This document shows, piece after piece, positions 23,571 through 32,057 of a DNA stretch of 37,999 nt (positions are counted from its first letter, which is position 1; each line of letters begins with the position of its first letter). The notes under the pieces were generated by a model, which was not told the origin of the DNA, did no database searches, and saw only the letters and a list, made by a program, of their open reading frames with translations. A program made the position numbers and the translations under genes. Origin of the DNA: Hymenobacter siberiensis (GTDB lineage: Bacteria; Bacteroidota; Bacteroidia; Cytophagales; Hymenobacteraceae); contig NZ_JAHLZY020000002.1 in NCBI RefSeq assembly GCF_018967865.2, positions 1 to 37,999 of the forward strand, given 5' to 3'.

Positions 23571-24848
23571 TCAGCGCTCCAGCAGGATTTCCGCCCCCAA
23601 AATTACCATATCTACCCGGCCTTTCAGCGTCTGGTCGATGAAGGGCGTGTTCTGGGATTTGGATTTCATAAATTCCTTCGTGAAGGTGGTTTCCGCTTCG
23701 GTATCGAACAAGAGGCACTCGGCTTTTTGGCCCACTTCGATGGCGGCTACCGGCAGGCCCATCAGGCGGCGTGGCTCCGCCGAATAGCGCTTCACCACTA
23801 CGTCCCACCCGAATTTTCCGGGCTCGACGAAGTGGTGGTAGAGCGATACAAGAGCCGTATCCAAGCCGGTGATGCCATTGGGCGCGCTGAGGAAATCCTG
23901 GGCTTTTTCGAACGGCGTGTGCGGCGCATGGTCCGTAGCAATGATGTCGAATACGCCTTCGATGAGCCCTTCCAGCAGCGCATCACAATCGGCCTGCGTC
24001 CGCAGCGGTGGGTTCATCTTATAGTTCGTGTCGTAGTCGCCGATGTGCTCGTCGGTGAACATCAGATGGTGCGGCATCACTTCGGCTGTCACCTTCACAT
24101 CGCCGCGGGATTTCCACCAGCGGATGGTTTCCATGCCGAGCTTGCTGGACACGTGCTGGATGTGTACATGGGCACCCGCCGCGTGGGCCAGGCGAATGTC
24201 GCGGTCAATAATAATTTCCTCCGCGCAGGCCGGCGAGCCCTTGATACCGAGCCGGTAGCTCATCACCCCTTCGTTGAGGGCGCGCGGCCCGGCCAGTTCC
24301 AACACCTCGCAGTGGCTGGCGAAAAACATCCCAAACTCGGTGGCGTACTGCATCGCCCGGAGCAGCACCGCTGGGTCGGCGGTGGTATCCCCGTCGTCGG
24401 TGAGCATTTTCACGCCGAGTCCGCGCATGCCCTCGATTTCCGCCAGCTCCTTGCCCTCGCGGTTCTTGGTGACGCAGCCGGAGGTGTACACCGGAATGCG
24501 GGACCGGACCTTGGCATTTTCCAGCACGGTGGCCACCGCGGTGGCCGAGTCAAGGGCCGGGCGGGTATTGGGCATCATCACCACGCCAGTAACGCCGCCG
24601 TTGATGGCCGCTTCGCTGCCCGTGGTGATGGTTTCCTTGTTTTCAAACCCGGGGGCGCGGAAATGGACGTGGGCATCAAACATGCCGGGCATCAGCACCC
24701 GGCCGCGCGCGTCGATGACGCGCCCCCCCTCGGGGATGGCCAGTTTGGTGCCGATATTTTGAATGATTCCTTCGACAATCAGGACATCGCTCTCGACAAG
24801 CACGGGTGAATTTTCGGTGGCGATGCGGGCATTTTGAAGGAGAATCAT
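23571..24848 (-). CDS. pyrC: Dihydroorotase
   Basis: A 425-residue amidohydrolase that closes carbamoyl-aspartate to dihydroorotate, step 3 of pyrimidine synthesis. Motifs are DAHVHFRAPG (metal-binding His pair), VVMMPNTRPALDS, HCEVLE, HIQHVS (metal His) and ATDHAPHTPFEK (catalytic Asp). The composition fits the class I (long) dihydroorotases of Bacteroidota. The start at 24848 (MILLQNARI) is preferred; a further ATG at 24875 adds nine residues without similarity. It follows pyrB by 99 bp on the same strand and is probably co-transcribed with it. Confidence 0.94.
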   Translation of the reverse strand: MILLQNARIATENSPVLVESDVLIVEGIIQNIGTKLAIPEGGRVIDARGRVLMPGMFDAHVHFRAPGFENKETITTGSEAAINGGVTGVVMMPNTRPALDSATAVATVLENAKVRSRIPVYTSGCVTKNREGKELAEIEGMRGLGVKMLTDDGDTTADPAVLLRAMQYATEFGMFFASHCEVLELAGPRALNEGVMSYRLGIKGSPACAEEIIIDRDIRLAHAAGAHVHIQHVSSKLGMETIRWWKSRGDVKVTAEVMPHHLMFTDEHIGDYDTNYKMNPPLRTQADCDALLEGLIEGVFDIIATDHAPHTPFEKAQDFLSAPNGITGLDTALVSLYHHFVEPGKFGWDVVVKRYSAEPRRLMGLPVAAIEVGQKAECLLFDTEAETTFTKEFMKSKSQNTPFIDQTLKGRVDMVILGAEILLER

Positions 24849-24947
24849 GGAGGGAGGAGTGCTGTAAACCGGCAAGGGGTGTGATGGGGATATTCGGGCT
24901 GTTGGAGAAGAAAATACACGGGCGGAACCAGCCGCCGCGTCCGGCGT

Positions 24948-25928
24948 TTAGGGCAGAATGACCTTCGAGCCGGCGCGCGGTTGTGCGGCATACGCTTCCT
25001 GCTTCGGGAAGTCGCCGCCCGGCGTGAGCCAGTCGAGCACGGCCATGCGAACGGAGATGCCGTTTTCGACCTGGTTGGTGATGAGGCTACGTTCGTAGTC
25101 CATCACGGCGTCGCACAGTTCGACCCCCCGGTTCACGGGGCCGGGGTGCATGATGTAGAGGCCGAGGTCGCTGATTTCCGCCAGCCGGGTGTTGGTGATG
25201 CCGTACACCCGATGGTATTCGCGCACGCTGGGGAAAAACTGCACGTCCTGGCGCTCCAGCTGCACGCGGAGCAGGTACACGACATCGGGCGTCCAGGCCA
25301 TGGCCGCCTCGTAGTCGGTGAAGCGGCGGATGCTTGCCGGCACATACTTAGGCACCAGCGAGCCCGGGCCGAGATAAGCGACCTCGACGCCCAGCTTTTG
25401 CAGCAAAGTGCTGGTGGAGCGCGCAACGCGGGAGTGCAGAATATCGCCGATGATGAGGACTTTTTTGCCCCTGGGGTCAGGGAATTTTTCCTTGATGGTG
25501 AAGGCGTCCAGCAGGGCCTGGGTGGGGTGCTCGTGCGCCCCGTCGCCGGCATTGATGACCGAGGCCGTGGTTTGGCGGGCAATCATGCCGGGCAGGCCGG
25601 GGTGCCCATGGCGGACGACGATGTAGTCGGTGCGCATGGCCTGGAGCGTCTCGATGGTCTCGCGCACCGACTCGCCCTTGGTGATGGAGGAGTGGGCGAC
25701 GTCGAAATTCGTTACCTCCGCCGATAGGCGTTTCGCCGCGACCTCGAAGGAGGAGTGCGTCCGGGTGCTGGCCTCGTAGAACAGCATGAGCACGGACTTG
25801 CCCTCGAGGGCGGGAATTTTTTTCACCGAGCGGGTGAACAGTTTTTTAAAGGACGTGGATTGGTCGAGCAGGAACTCGATTTCCTCCCGGTGAAGGGATG
25901 CGATGTCGAGCAGGTCTTTACGTGCCAT
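24948..25928 (-). CDS. pyrB: Aspartate carbamoyltransferase catalytic subunit
   Basis: A 326-residue transcarbamylase that joins carbamoyl phosphate and aspartate. The carbamoyl-phosphate loop is FYEASTRTHSSFE (STRT), followed by HPTQALLDAFTI and the aspartate-side motif HPGPVNRG near the C-terminus. The length is slightly above the usual 305-310, owing to a C-terminal extension (PGGDFPKQEAYAAQ). No pyrI regulatory subunit lies nearby, so it is probably the unregulated trimer type. It precedes pyrC and has a terminator-like hairpin in its leader (26019-26047). Confidence 0.95.
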   Translation of the reverse strand: MARKDLLDIASLHREEIEFLLDQSTSFKKLFTRSVKKIPALEGKSVLMLFYEASTRTHSSFEVAAKRLSAEVTNFDVAHSSITKGESVRETIETLQAMRTDYIVVRHGHPGLPGMIARQTTASVINAGDGAHEHPTQALLDAFTIKEKFPDPRGKKVLIIGDILHSRVARSTSTLLQKLGVEVAYLGPGSLVPKYVPASIRRFTDYEAAMAWTPDVVYLLRVQLERQDVQFFPSVREYHRVYGITNTRLAEISDLGLYIMHPGPVNRGVELCDAVMDYERSLITNQVENGISVRMAVLDWLTPGGDFPKQEAYAAQPRAGSKVILP

Positions 25929-26018
25929 ACTGGAATGGGAAAAAATAAGTACGAAGTCAGTACTTGCGAGTCGGCGGTTTTACCTTAGTTGTTTAACAAT
26001 GCCCAACTCACTGGACAT

Positions 26019-26047
26019 AAAAAAACCGTTTCGGAATCCGAAACGGT
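26019..26047 (-). terminator. Terminator-like hairpin in the pyrB leader
   Basis: On the minus strand ACCGTTTCGG pairs with CCGAAACGGT around a 3-base loop and is followed by seven T. It ends 90 bp before the pyrB start codon, on the pyrB transcript strand. The nearest gene upstream on that strand (pyrD) ends more than 700 bp away. It is either a stray terminator or a pyrimidine attenuator. No alternative antiterminator stem was worked out. Confidence 0.65.
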
Positions 26048-26764
26048 GGCGGGGCAACACGCAGAAAAAATAACGGAAATACCAAAGGCAAAATCGGAAG
26101 AACCGATGGTGGCGAAGACCTTCCGGTCCACTCGCGGGTCCCAGCCGAGCAGGGTCCCGCGCTTCATCAACAAGTTTTTTGGTTGAAGCATGATGCAAAA
26201 TTACGGCATTATCACGCCCGGCAGTTCATCAGCAGTGTTAATTTTTTCGCACCGCTTTTTTCAAATTTTATTTTCGACCTAATGTTTTCGACCTAATGGG
26301 CTAAACGACGCGCTTTTTATCATTCATTTCGTCGTCAAAAAAATAATGGCGCGCGTAACCAATTGCTTGGCCAGTACCATCCATCTTAACTTTGGCTCTT
26401 TATTCCGCAGCCTCCGCTGGCGGGCTGCCATTCTCCGGCGGCAAGCAGCCCATGAACTACTCGGTAGTTCATGGGCTGCTTCATTTTCGGCCGGTACCAT
26501 GAGTATCGAGGTGGTCTGGTTTGGTCGAACCCGGGCGGGCTGTCATCTTTCGGTTACGGTTCAACCCTAGCAGCGCCCGTTGCCATGGATACCTTCTTGG
26601 CCCTCAACCGCTGCCCACACATCGTGGCCGGTTTTACTGGCTTTTTTGCGGCCCCGGCCATGCGCAAAGACGGGGTAGCACATCGGCGCTGGGGGGTAGC
26701 CTACAATTCTGGGCGTGCCGCTTACCCGCTATTGGCACCAGCGTGGGCGGGCGGGCGCAGCGTG
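26048..26764. other. Intergenic region between pyrD and pyrB with an 18-bp-stem hairpin
   Basis: I see no convincing gene. A 65-codon plus-strand frame at 25989-26186 overlaps the pyrB leader hairpin and is doubtful. A near-perfect hairpin lies at 26443-26481: arm AGCAGCCCATGAACTAC, loop TCG and its exact complement. It is followed on the plus strand by only a weak T-rich stretch (CATTTT). It may be a bidirectional terminator or a structured repeat. The rest (26482-26764) shows nothing recognisable. Confidence 0.5.
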
Positions 26765-27799
26765 TTAGCCCCGCACCAGGCTCCGGTTTATTCGGCTCAC
26801 CAGCGCCGGCCCTTCGTAGATAAAGCCGGTATAAAGCTGAATCAGCGAAGCCCCGGCGGCCAGCTTCTCCTGCGCATCGGCCGCCGAATGGATGCCGCCA
26901 GCGCCAATAATCGGCAGCCCGCCGTCGGATTTCTGGTGCAGGTAGCGGATGACTTCGGTGGCCCGTGCCCGTAACGGCCGGCCGCTCAGACCGCCCGCGC
27001 CCAGCGAGGCCACATGGCCCGGCTCGGTACTCAGATTATCGCGGCTGATGGTGGTATTGGTGGCTACAAGGCCACTGAGCTGCGTTTCATGGGCTATTTC
27101 CAGAATGTCGTCGAGCTGCGAATCGGTGAGGTCTGGCGCGATTTTGAGGAGCAGGGGGCGTGGCACGGCGCGGGCCTGGTTGCGGGCCTGCACCTGCTGC
27201 AAGAGCTCAATCAGCGGCTTTTTCTCTTGGAGCTGGCGCAGATTGGGCGTGTTGGGCGAACTCACGTTCACCACGAAGTAGTCGACCACCTCGGCCAGCG
27301 CCTCAAAGCCGGCCACGTAGTCCTCGGCGGCGCGCTCGTTGGGCGTGTCCTTATTTTTGCCGATGTTGCCGCCGATGATGAGCTGGCGGTTGCGGCGCCG
27401 TGCCAGCCGCGCCGCCACCACGGCCGCCCCGTCGTTGTTAAAGCCCATGCGGTTCACCAAGGCCTCGTCCTGTGGCAGCCGAAACAAGCGCGGCTGCGGG
27501 TTGCCGGGCTGCGGCCGGGGCGTCACCGTCCCGATTTCCACGAAGCCGAAGCCCAACGTGGCCAGTTCATCGGTCAGCGCTGCATTCTTATCAAACCCCG
27601 CCGCCAGCCCCACCGGGTTCGGAAATTTCAACCCAAATACCTCGCGCGCCAGGCTGGGGTGCTGGAAATTATACATTGCCCGCAGCAGCGCCGGCGTGCC
27701 CGGCACCCGCGCCGCCCGGCGCAGGTTGTCGAAAACGAGGTGGTGGGCGCGCTCGGCGTCGAGGTTGAAGAGCAGGGGTTTGACGAGGGACTTATACAC
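26765..27799 (-). CDS. pyrD: Dihydroorotate dehydrogenase (quinone), class 2
   Basis: A 344-residue flavoenzyme that oxidises dihydroorotate to orotate and passes electrons to quinone at the membrane. The N-terminal amphipathic extension (YKSLVKPLLFNLDAERAHH) marks class 2. FMN and substrate motifs are GLAAGFDKNA, GFGFVEIGTVTP, NRMGFNN, NVSSPNTPNLR (catalytic Ser) and LIGA-type IIGAGGI followed by LIQLYTGFIYEGP. There is no ATG at the expected place. I choose GTG at 27799 because it gives the family's usual M-Y-K-x-L beginning; a TTG at 27814 would add five residues. It is separated from pyrB by about 840 bp on the same strand, so it is probably transcribed separately. Confidence 0.94.
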   Translation of the reverse strand: MYKSLVKPLLFNLDAERAHHLVFDNLRRAARVPGTPALLRAMYNFQHPSLAREVFGLKFPNPVGLAAGFDKNAALTDELATLGFGFVEIGTVTPRPQPGNPQPRLFRLPQDEALVNRMGFNNDGAAVVAARLARRRNRQLIIGGNIGKNKDTPNERAAEDYVAGFEALAEVVDYFVVNVSSPNTPNLRQLQEKKPLIELLQQVQARNQARAVPRPLLLKIAPDLTDSQLDDILEIAHETQLSGLVATNTTISRDNLSTEPGHVASLGAGGLSGRPLRARATEVIRYLHQKSDGGLPIIGAGGIHSAADAQEKLAAGASLIQLYTGFIYEGPALVSRINRSLVRG

Positions 27800-28067
27800 G
27801 GGAAGCGGGGCCAAATTAGCGGTTAAGGTCGGTGAATAATCCTCTAAAACCAGTCGTAGGCCCGGAATAATATCTTGTGAAATTTGCCACAGCCTTGCCC
27901 GAGCACCGCAGGAATCAGGAATGACATTATAGAAGCAGGAAGCCGAACAGGTATGGTGGGCGATGAAACAGGCAAACGCCGGATGCCAGCAAGCCGGCGA
28001 AGGTCAATCCGCTACCCGGGAGCAAAGATGGCATAGTCGTGTCAGATTGCTCCCCTGAGCGCCTGGT
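27800..28067. other. Gene-free stretch upstream of pyrD
   Basis: I see no gene here. It leads into the dispersed repeat at 28068-28213. Confidence 0.4.
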
Positions 28068-28213
28068 TTCGAGGTTACGAAACTCATCCCCTCGGCACGT
28101 TTCGTAAACTTTGATTCGTAGACGGGTTTTTTAAACTCGCCCCGCGCTACAGCGGCCTGCTGGCACTTGGTACTGGCCAGCTGCCAGGCGTTTAGCGAAA
28201 GAAGGCGTTTCAG
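28068..28213 (-). repeat. Dispersed repeat copy 2 (about 146 bp)
   Basis: Read on the minus strand this matches copy 1 (5518-5660) almost end to end, with blocks AACGCCTGGCAGCTGGCCAG, GTGCCAGCAGGCC, GTCTACGA, ACGAAAC and GATGAGTTTCGTAA. The distal hairpin is conserved: GTTTACGAAAC pairs with GTTTCGTAAC. It lies just downstream of the alpha/beta hydrolase gene and upstream of pyrD. Confidence 0.75.
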
Positions 28214-28263
28214 GGGGCTGGGTTTGGGGTGGCCGCTGCTTGGCTAGGAGCGCCGCCAAGCGC

Positions 28264-29139
28264 TTACTGGCGCAGAAAATCAAGCACCGTTTTGGTCAGC
28301 GCCACGCGCTTGTTGCTGAACGGGTGGTCTGTGGCCCATACTTCATACCGAAAGCCCGCCTTGTTGGCGGCTCCGATGAGCTTAATCCAGGCTTCGTTGC
28401 GCCGGTTTTCGTCGAGAAATACCAGTTGCCGCGTGCGCAGTCCCGGGCCCAGGGCCGTGAGCTGATACGCCGACGCATTGGCCAGCACCGGTGCCAGCAG
28501 CGCCTTGCCCGAGGTATTGTGCAGCATGAACAGGCCGTCGGCGTACTGTTCAAAGGCCGCTAAGCGGGCTTTATCCGGCTCGGCGGCCGCCGTGTAGATA
28601 TCCCAGGGGGAAAGGATGACGGCTTTTTTGAGGGCCGGCAGTTGGGCCATCGCCTGCAAGCCCACCCAGCCGCCCATGCTGTGGGCCAACAGTGCCAGCC
28701 GGGTCGTGTCGATGCGTAAAGGTTTCGCCTGCTGCTGGCAAAACCGGACCACGCTGGCTACGTCCTCCACGCAATTGGCAAACGAAAAGTCGCCCTCGCT
28801 GCCCCAGGAGCCGCGGTAGTCAAAGTAGAGTACGTTCCAGCCCGCGCGCCGCACGGCTTGAGCCACGTCCAAGTTGCGCTCGTTGCCCGGAAAGCCATGT
28901 AGTAACAGCAGCGTCGGGTGCAGTTGGCTTCCCGCCGCCGTGTACATGAAAGCGGCTAGGCGGCTGCCGTGCGACGCAATGGTTAATTCTTCGAGGCCAG
29001 CCGGTGCTCCTACCACGTCCCGGAGGTCCGTCGTTAAGTGCTCCGTGGCGTTGACGGTTTGTGCGTGGGCCGCTGTTTGCGCCAAACAGGCGGCCAGCAG
29101 CCCCGCACACGTGGCGAGGGCCAGGAAAGTGTGTTTCAT
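28264..29139 (-). CDS. Exported alpha/beta hydrolase
   Basis: A 291-residue serine hydrolase. The start at 29139 gives a hydrophobic leader. It can be read as a Sec signal cleaved at AHA-Q (residue 26) or as a lipoprotein signal with LLAAC (C18). Domain features are the oxyanion-hole segment LLLHGFPGNER (80-88), YFDYRGSWGSEG, the nucleophile elbow LAHSMGGW (S154), a lid region, an acid in the VFLDENRR strand and the catalytic His in ATDHPFSNK near the C-terminus. The order is that of prolyl-oligopeptidase-like or dienelactone-like hydrolases. The substrate is unknown. It stands alone between the dispersed repeat and a MITE. Confidence 0.85.
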   Translation of the reverse strand: MKHTFLALATCAGLLAACLAQTAAHAQTVNATEHLTTDLRDVVGAPAGLEELTIASHGSRLAAFMYTAAGSQLHPTLLLLHGFPGNERNLDVAQAVRRAGWNVLYFDYRGSWGSEGDFSFANCVEDVASVVRFCQQQAKPLRIDTTRLALLAHSMGGWVGLQAMAQLPALKKAVILSPWDIYTAAAEPDKARLAAFEQYADGLFMLHNTSGKALLAPVLANASAYQLTALGPGLRTRQLVFLDENRRNEAWIKLIGAANKAGFRYEVWATDHPFSNKRVALTKTVLDFLRQ

Positions 29140-29190
29140 GCTGACAAGTAACGCCAACTTCGTCTTAATGTGCGAGTAAACACCCCTTTT

Positions 29191-29429
29191 GGGGTTCTTG
29201 TTGCAAACGGGCGGATTTACATCCTAAGCCTTTAACACGTTGATTTTAAAATATCTATCAGCAACTTGCAATTACTATTATCAAAAAGGAAATCCTTTCT
29301 GATAAGCTCGGGCCACCCGCTCAATTGCTTGGAATCGCTCTTTTTACCACTTTTTTGGAGCTGACCTTTTTGATAAGGTGTGGTTGAAGGGCTTAGCGTG
29401 TAAATCCGCCCGTTTGCAACAAGAACCCC
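29191..29429. mobile_element. 239-bp MITE, family with GGGGTTCTTGTT ends, copy 1
   Basis: The ends GGGGTTCTTGTTGCAAACGG... and its complement form inverted repeats of about 31 bp. The interior shares TCAAAAAGGA-N2-TCCTTT, TTGCTTGGAATCGC and CTTTTTGATAAG with the copy at 33060-33286. The central palindrome is eroded here. The right end abuts a truncated oxidoreductase gene, whose reading frame runs into the element. Confidence 0.9.
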
Positions 29430-30043
29430 TGCATCAGCCAGGTCATGAGGTCGGCTCCGTAGCAGCCGAAGTCCGGCAGGGCCCCGCCGTCGTTCTGCAC
29501 GGGGTCGGTGAGCCAGGCCAGAAATTCGGCGTTAATGCCGATTTCCTTCGGCCCCTGGTGGCCGTCGTGGGCCACCATTTTGCGGATGTCGCCGAGGGCC
29601 CGGTCCTCGTTCACCAGCTGATAGGCCCGCCGGTTGGCGCCCTACCACGTGGTTTCGTAGTTGGTGAGCAGGTGGATGTGGTGCTGGCGGGCCAGGGCGG
29701 CCATTTGCCGGGCGTGGTCGAGATTAACGGCCAAGGGCTTCTCCACCATCACGTGGATGCCCTTCGGCGCGCAGGCCTGCACCACGGCCAGGTGCGCGGA
29801 GATGCTGCCAAAGGCCGTGACCGCCTCGGGCTTGGCTTTGGCCAGCACTTCGGCCAAGGAGGCGTACACCAGCGCCATGGGGAAGCCGTACTGCCGGGCA
29901 TAGCGCTCGGCCAGGGCCCGGTTGGGTTCGGCAATGCCCACGAGGACCAGGTCGCCGTGCTGGGCGCGGCCGAGGAGGCCGTGCACGTGCGTATGCGTCA
30001 AGCCGGCGATGCCCACCCGCAGCGGCGGGGCGGGGCGGGGCAA
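29430..30043 (-). pseudogene. Gfo/Idh/MocA-family oxidoreductase, nonsense and truncated by a MITE
   Basis: The N-terminal Rossmann part is clear: LRVGIAGLTHTHVHGLLGRA (a His-rich variant of the GxGxxG turn), VGIAEPNRALAERYA, GIHVMVEKPLAVNLDHARQM with the family EKP motif, and TNYETTW. A TAG stop follows Trp at about 29642. The frame then continues with NRRAYQLVNEDRALGDIRK, NDGGALPDFGCYGADL and TWLMQ, where the substrate domain should carry on. Instead it enters the MITE at 29429 and ends ten codons later. Both the nonsense codon and the loss of the C-terminal third make function unlikely. The exact start is uncertain; 30043 is a TTG. Confidence 0.82.
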
Positions 30044-30366
30044 AAGCAGCGGATTCGCGGAGTACGAGCAACCACAGCGGCAAAGAGACGGGACATCGTG
30101 GGTCGGGCAGGAAGTGTAGAGGAAAAGTAGCCCGCCTTTTGATTCACGGGCCCAATGAGTCCCAAAGAGGGAGCAAAAGCGGTTCGTTATCCTTGCACTA
30201 CTGGGATAAAATGCTGAACTTTAATCAGGCCGCAGCCAGTTTTAACGCCAGCGCCCACGTCGGAGGGGACCAGCGGGCGTTTGGCCCCCGTGCGCGGAAG
30301 CTCGTAGCGGGACGCCCCGGTCGTTCGCCGCCCGCTTTTGTCCCCCCCCCTTTTTTCCCTTCTCTG
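30044..30366. other. Divergent intergenic stretch
   Basis: No gene is supported. Immediately before the next start codon there is a run of ten C followed by six T (about 30341-30356), an unusual homopolymer tract for a promoter-proximal position. Confidence 0.4.
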
Positions 30367-30916
30367 ATGGAACCGCAATCCCCTTCCACGCCGGCGTCTC
30401 CCCAAAACGAGTACGCCCCAACCCCAAACCCGGCCGTTACGCCCCCCCCTGCGGCCCCGCTTGCCGCCGCCGCTGCGGGAGGGTCCGATCAAGCGCTGCC
30501 GGCGGTGGTCCCCGCCGTTCCGGTGGCGCTGGTTGTTCCCGTTGCGGCCGCGGCCCTTCCGGTGCCCGACGCGGCGGTCGGCGCCCCCGGTGCAGCTGCG
30601 AACCCGGTGGCGCCGACCGCCGCGGTTAGCCCGGCCCCGCCCGCAGCCCTGCGCGCGGGAAGCGCCGCGCAGCCAGCGGAAACCCCCACGACGCACACCT
30701 TTTCGGTCCCAATCGAAATAACCACCAGCACGCCTTTCCAACCGGCCCCGCCGACCGCCAGCGCCCCGGCACCCGCGCCGGTGACGGGGCCGACGCCCCC
30801 CTGCCGAGATGGCCAGCCCACCCCACGGCACCATCGGGTTGCAGTACGCAACGGCCCGCGACAACGCCGAGCCCACCGACCAAGCCCCAGCACCCGAACC
30901 ACAAGCCCCGCAATAA
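30367..30916 (+). pseudogene. Ala/Pro-rich low-complexity protein, frameshifted at a C-run
   Basis: From the ATG at 30367 the frame encodes a disordered Ala/Pro/Val-rich protein (MEPQSPSTPASPQNEYAP ...) with one less biased stretch, THTFSVPIEITTSTPFQ. At about residue 144 the run of six C at 30796-30801 appears to carry one base too many. Removing one C continues as TPPAEMASPPHGTIGLQYAT, NAEPTDQAPAPEPQAPQ, with the same high third-position GC, to TAA at 30916 (182 residues). The uncorrected frame gives an Arg/His-rich tail to 30993 that looks like out-of-frame sequence. Function is unknown; it may be a spacer or surface protein, but no signal peptide is seen. Confidence 0.45.
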
Positions 30917-31144
30917 GCCCCTGGCTACCAGCGTTTCCATCGGGACACGGGTTGGGGCCGGCCCACCGTACCAAGAGCAGAAGCATCCATTAAGGACAGC
31001 CCGCTCTTGCTAGTCAGACCCTTTCGCTGAACCCCAGGCATGAAGCTGCGCCCGCCTGAAGAAAAAGCCATCCCCCAGTCCGAGTAGTTAGTAAGCATAA
31101 TCGCCGTATTTTATTGTTATTTGCTGACAAAATTTATTAATTCC

Positions 31145-31300
31145 ATGAAAACAGCCTTCGAACTCGCATGTGATGCGTACCAATTGCGTAAGGAAGCGGA
31201 GCACCGCGCCCGCCTGCGGGCCTTGCAGCACGAAATGGCACGACCGCCCCTACCCGCTCCTCCGCCTGCGGCCGCTTTTCCTCGCCGAAGCCGAGCCTAG
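31145..31300 (+). CDS. Small hypothetical protein, 51 residues
   Basis: ATG at 31145 to TAG at 31300. The N-terminal half, MKTAFELACDAYQLRKEAEH and on to LQHEM, is a charged amphipathic helix. The C-terminal half is Pro/Ala-rich with a basic end (PRRSRA). It follows an AT-rich stretch that could hold a promoter. I do not recognise it. Coding is suggested by the change in composition at the start codon and by GC-rich third positions. Confidence 0.4.
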   Translation: MKTAFELACDAYQLRKEAEHRARLRALQHEMARPPLPAPPPAAAFPRRSRA

Positions 31301-31430
31301 GACACCCCAACGCGTCCAGAGAACCAGCTGGGGCACTGGGCCGCACGCGGGGCCCGACTACACGGGAGGTTCGTCATGGGAAAGTACCGTCTTCGTGAAC
31401 TCAATTTCGCCTAGAAGGAGGGACCATGTA

Positions 31431-31598
31431 ATGCGTGCTGCCCGGAGTTCATTTAAGTTCCAGTACATCCTCTACACTTCATTCATGGGTGGTCGACCAC
31501 GCACTTTATTATTAGCGCTAGGGGTTCTTTTAGGAAGCAGACATACTCCTACGCCAAGGCCACAAAAGTCAGCTCAAAAGGTCAGTTGCCGTCGTTGA
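31431..31598 (+). CDS. Possible small protein, 55 residues
   Basis: ATG at 31431 is preceded by AAGGAGGGA at 31415-31423, a strong Shine-Dalgarno-like sequence rare in this group. The product has a basic N-terminus, a hydrophobic segment TLLLALGVLLG and a basic tail. No homology is recognised, and base composition is less GC-biased than in the neighbouring genes. This is a low-confidence call. Confidence 0.25.
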   Translation: MRAARSSFKFQYILYTSFMGGRPRTLLLALGVLLGSRHTPTPRPQKSAQKVSCRR

Positions 31599-32057
31599 GG
31601 CGAGCCATCGATTCGGGAAATGAGTAGTAGAACCGTTTTTAAACGTGCTGGCTGGCCATTTTGCGCATCATTCTGTCGTCCCGCCAAACGTGTATTTTCT
31701 GAGACGCGCGCTTTGGAAGTACATCCACGCAGTATAAAGGGCCTTTTGTGGGCTTCGGGCAGGCGTTTGCCCGCTTACTGAAAGAACCCCTGCTCTGGCT
31801 TTCCCGAGAACGGCGGCGGCGGCAAGCACAAGCCCCCCCAACCTCTGTAGCCCGGACAGCATACCCGCCGCTCCAAACAGACGCGTGCTTTCTTCCCGTA
31901 CTTCCCAGCCTACTTTTGTGTGCTTTCGCCACTGCGCGTATTGCGCAGTAGGCAGCTATTACAGACCAATAAACTTATAAATAACTGGTTAGTTGTCAAT
32001 CGGCAGGCCCCCCTTTAACGCTTTTGTGTTCTGCCCGGCATCCCCCTTCCCTCGTTC
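31599..32057. other. Gene-free stretch upstream of phenylalanine hydroxylase
   Basis: Open frames at 31639-31932 (minus) and 31748-31951 (plus) have no recognisable content and no clear start signals. I see no hairpin terminator here. Confidence 0.4.

Noticed and set aside
25989..26186. 65-residue plus-strand ORF upstream of pyrB
   Set aside because: It overlaps the leader hairpin of pyrB and has no recognised features. Kept as doubtful, not annotated.
31639..31951. Overlapping small ORFs on both strands upstream of phhA
   Set aside because: No start signals, no recognisable content, and mutually overlapping.
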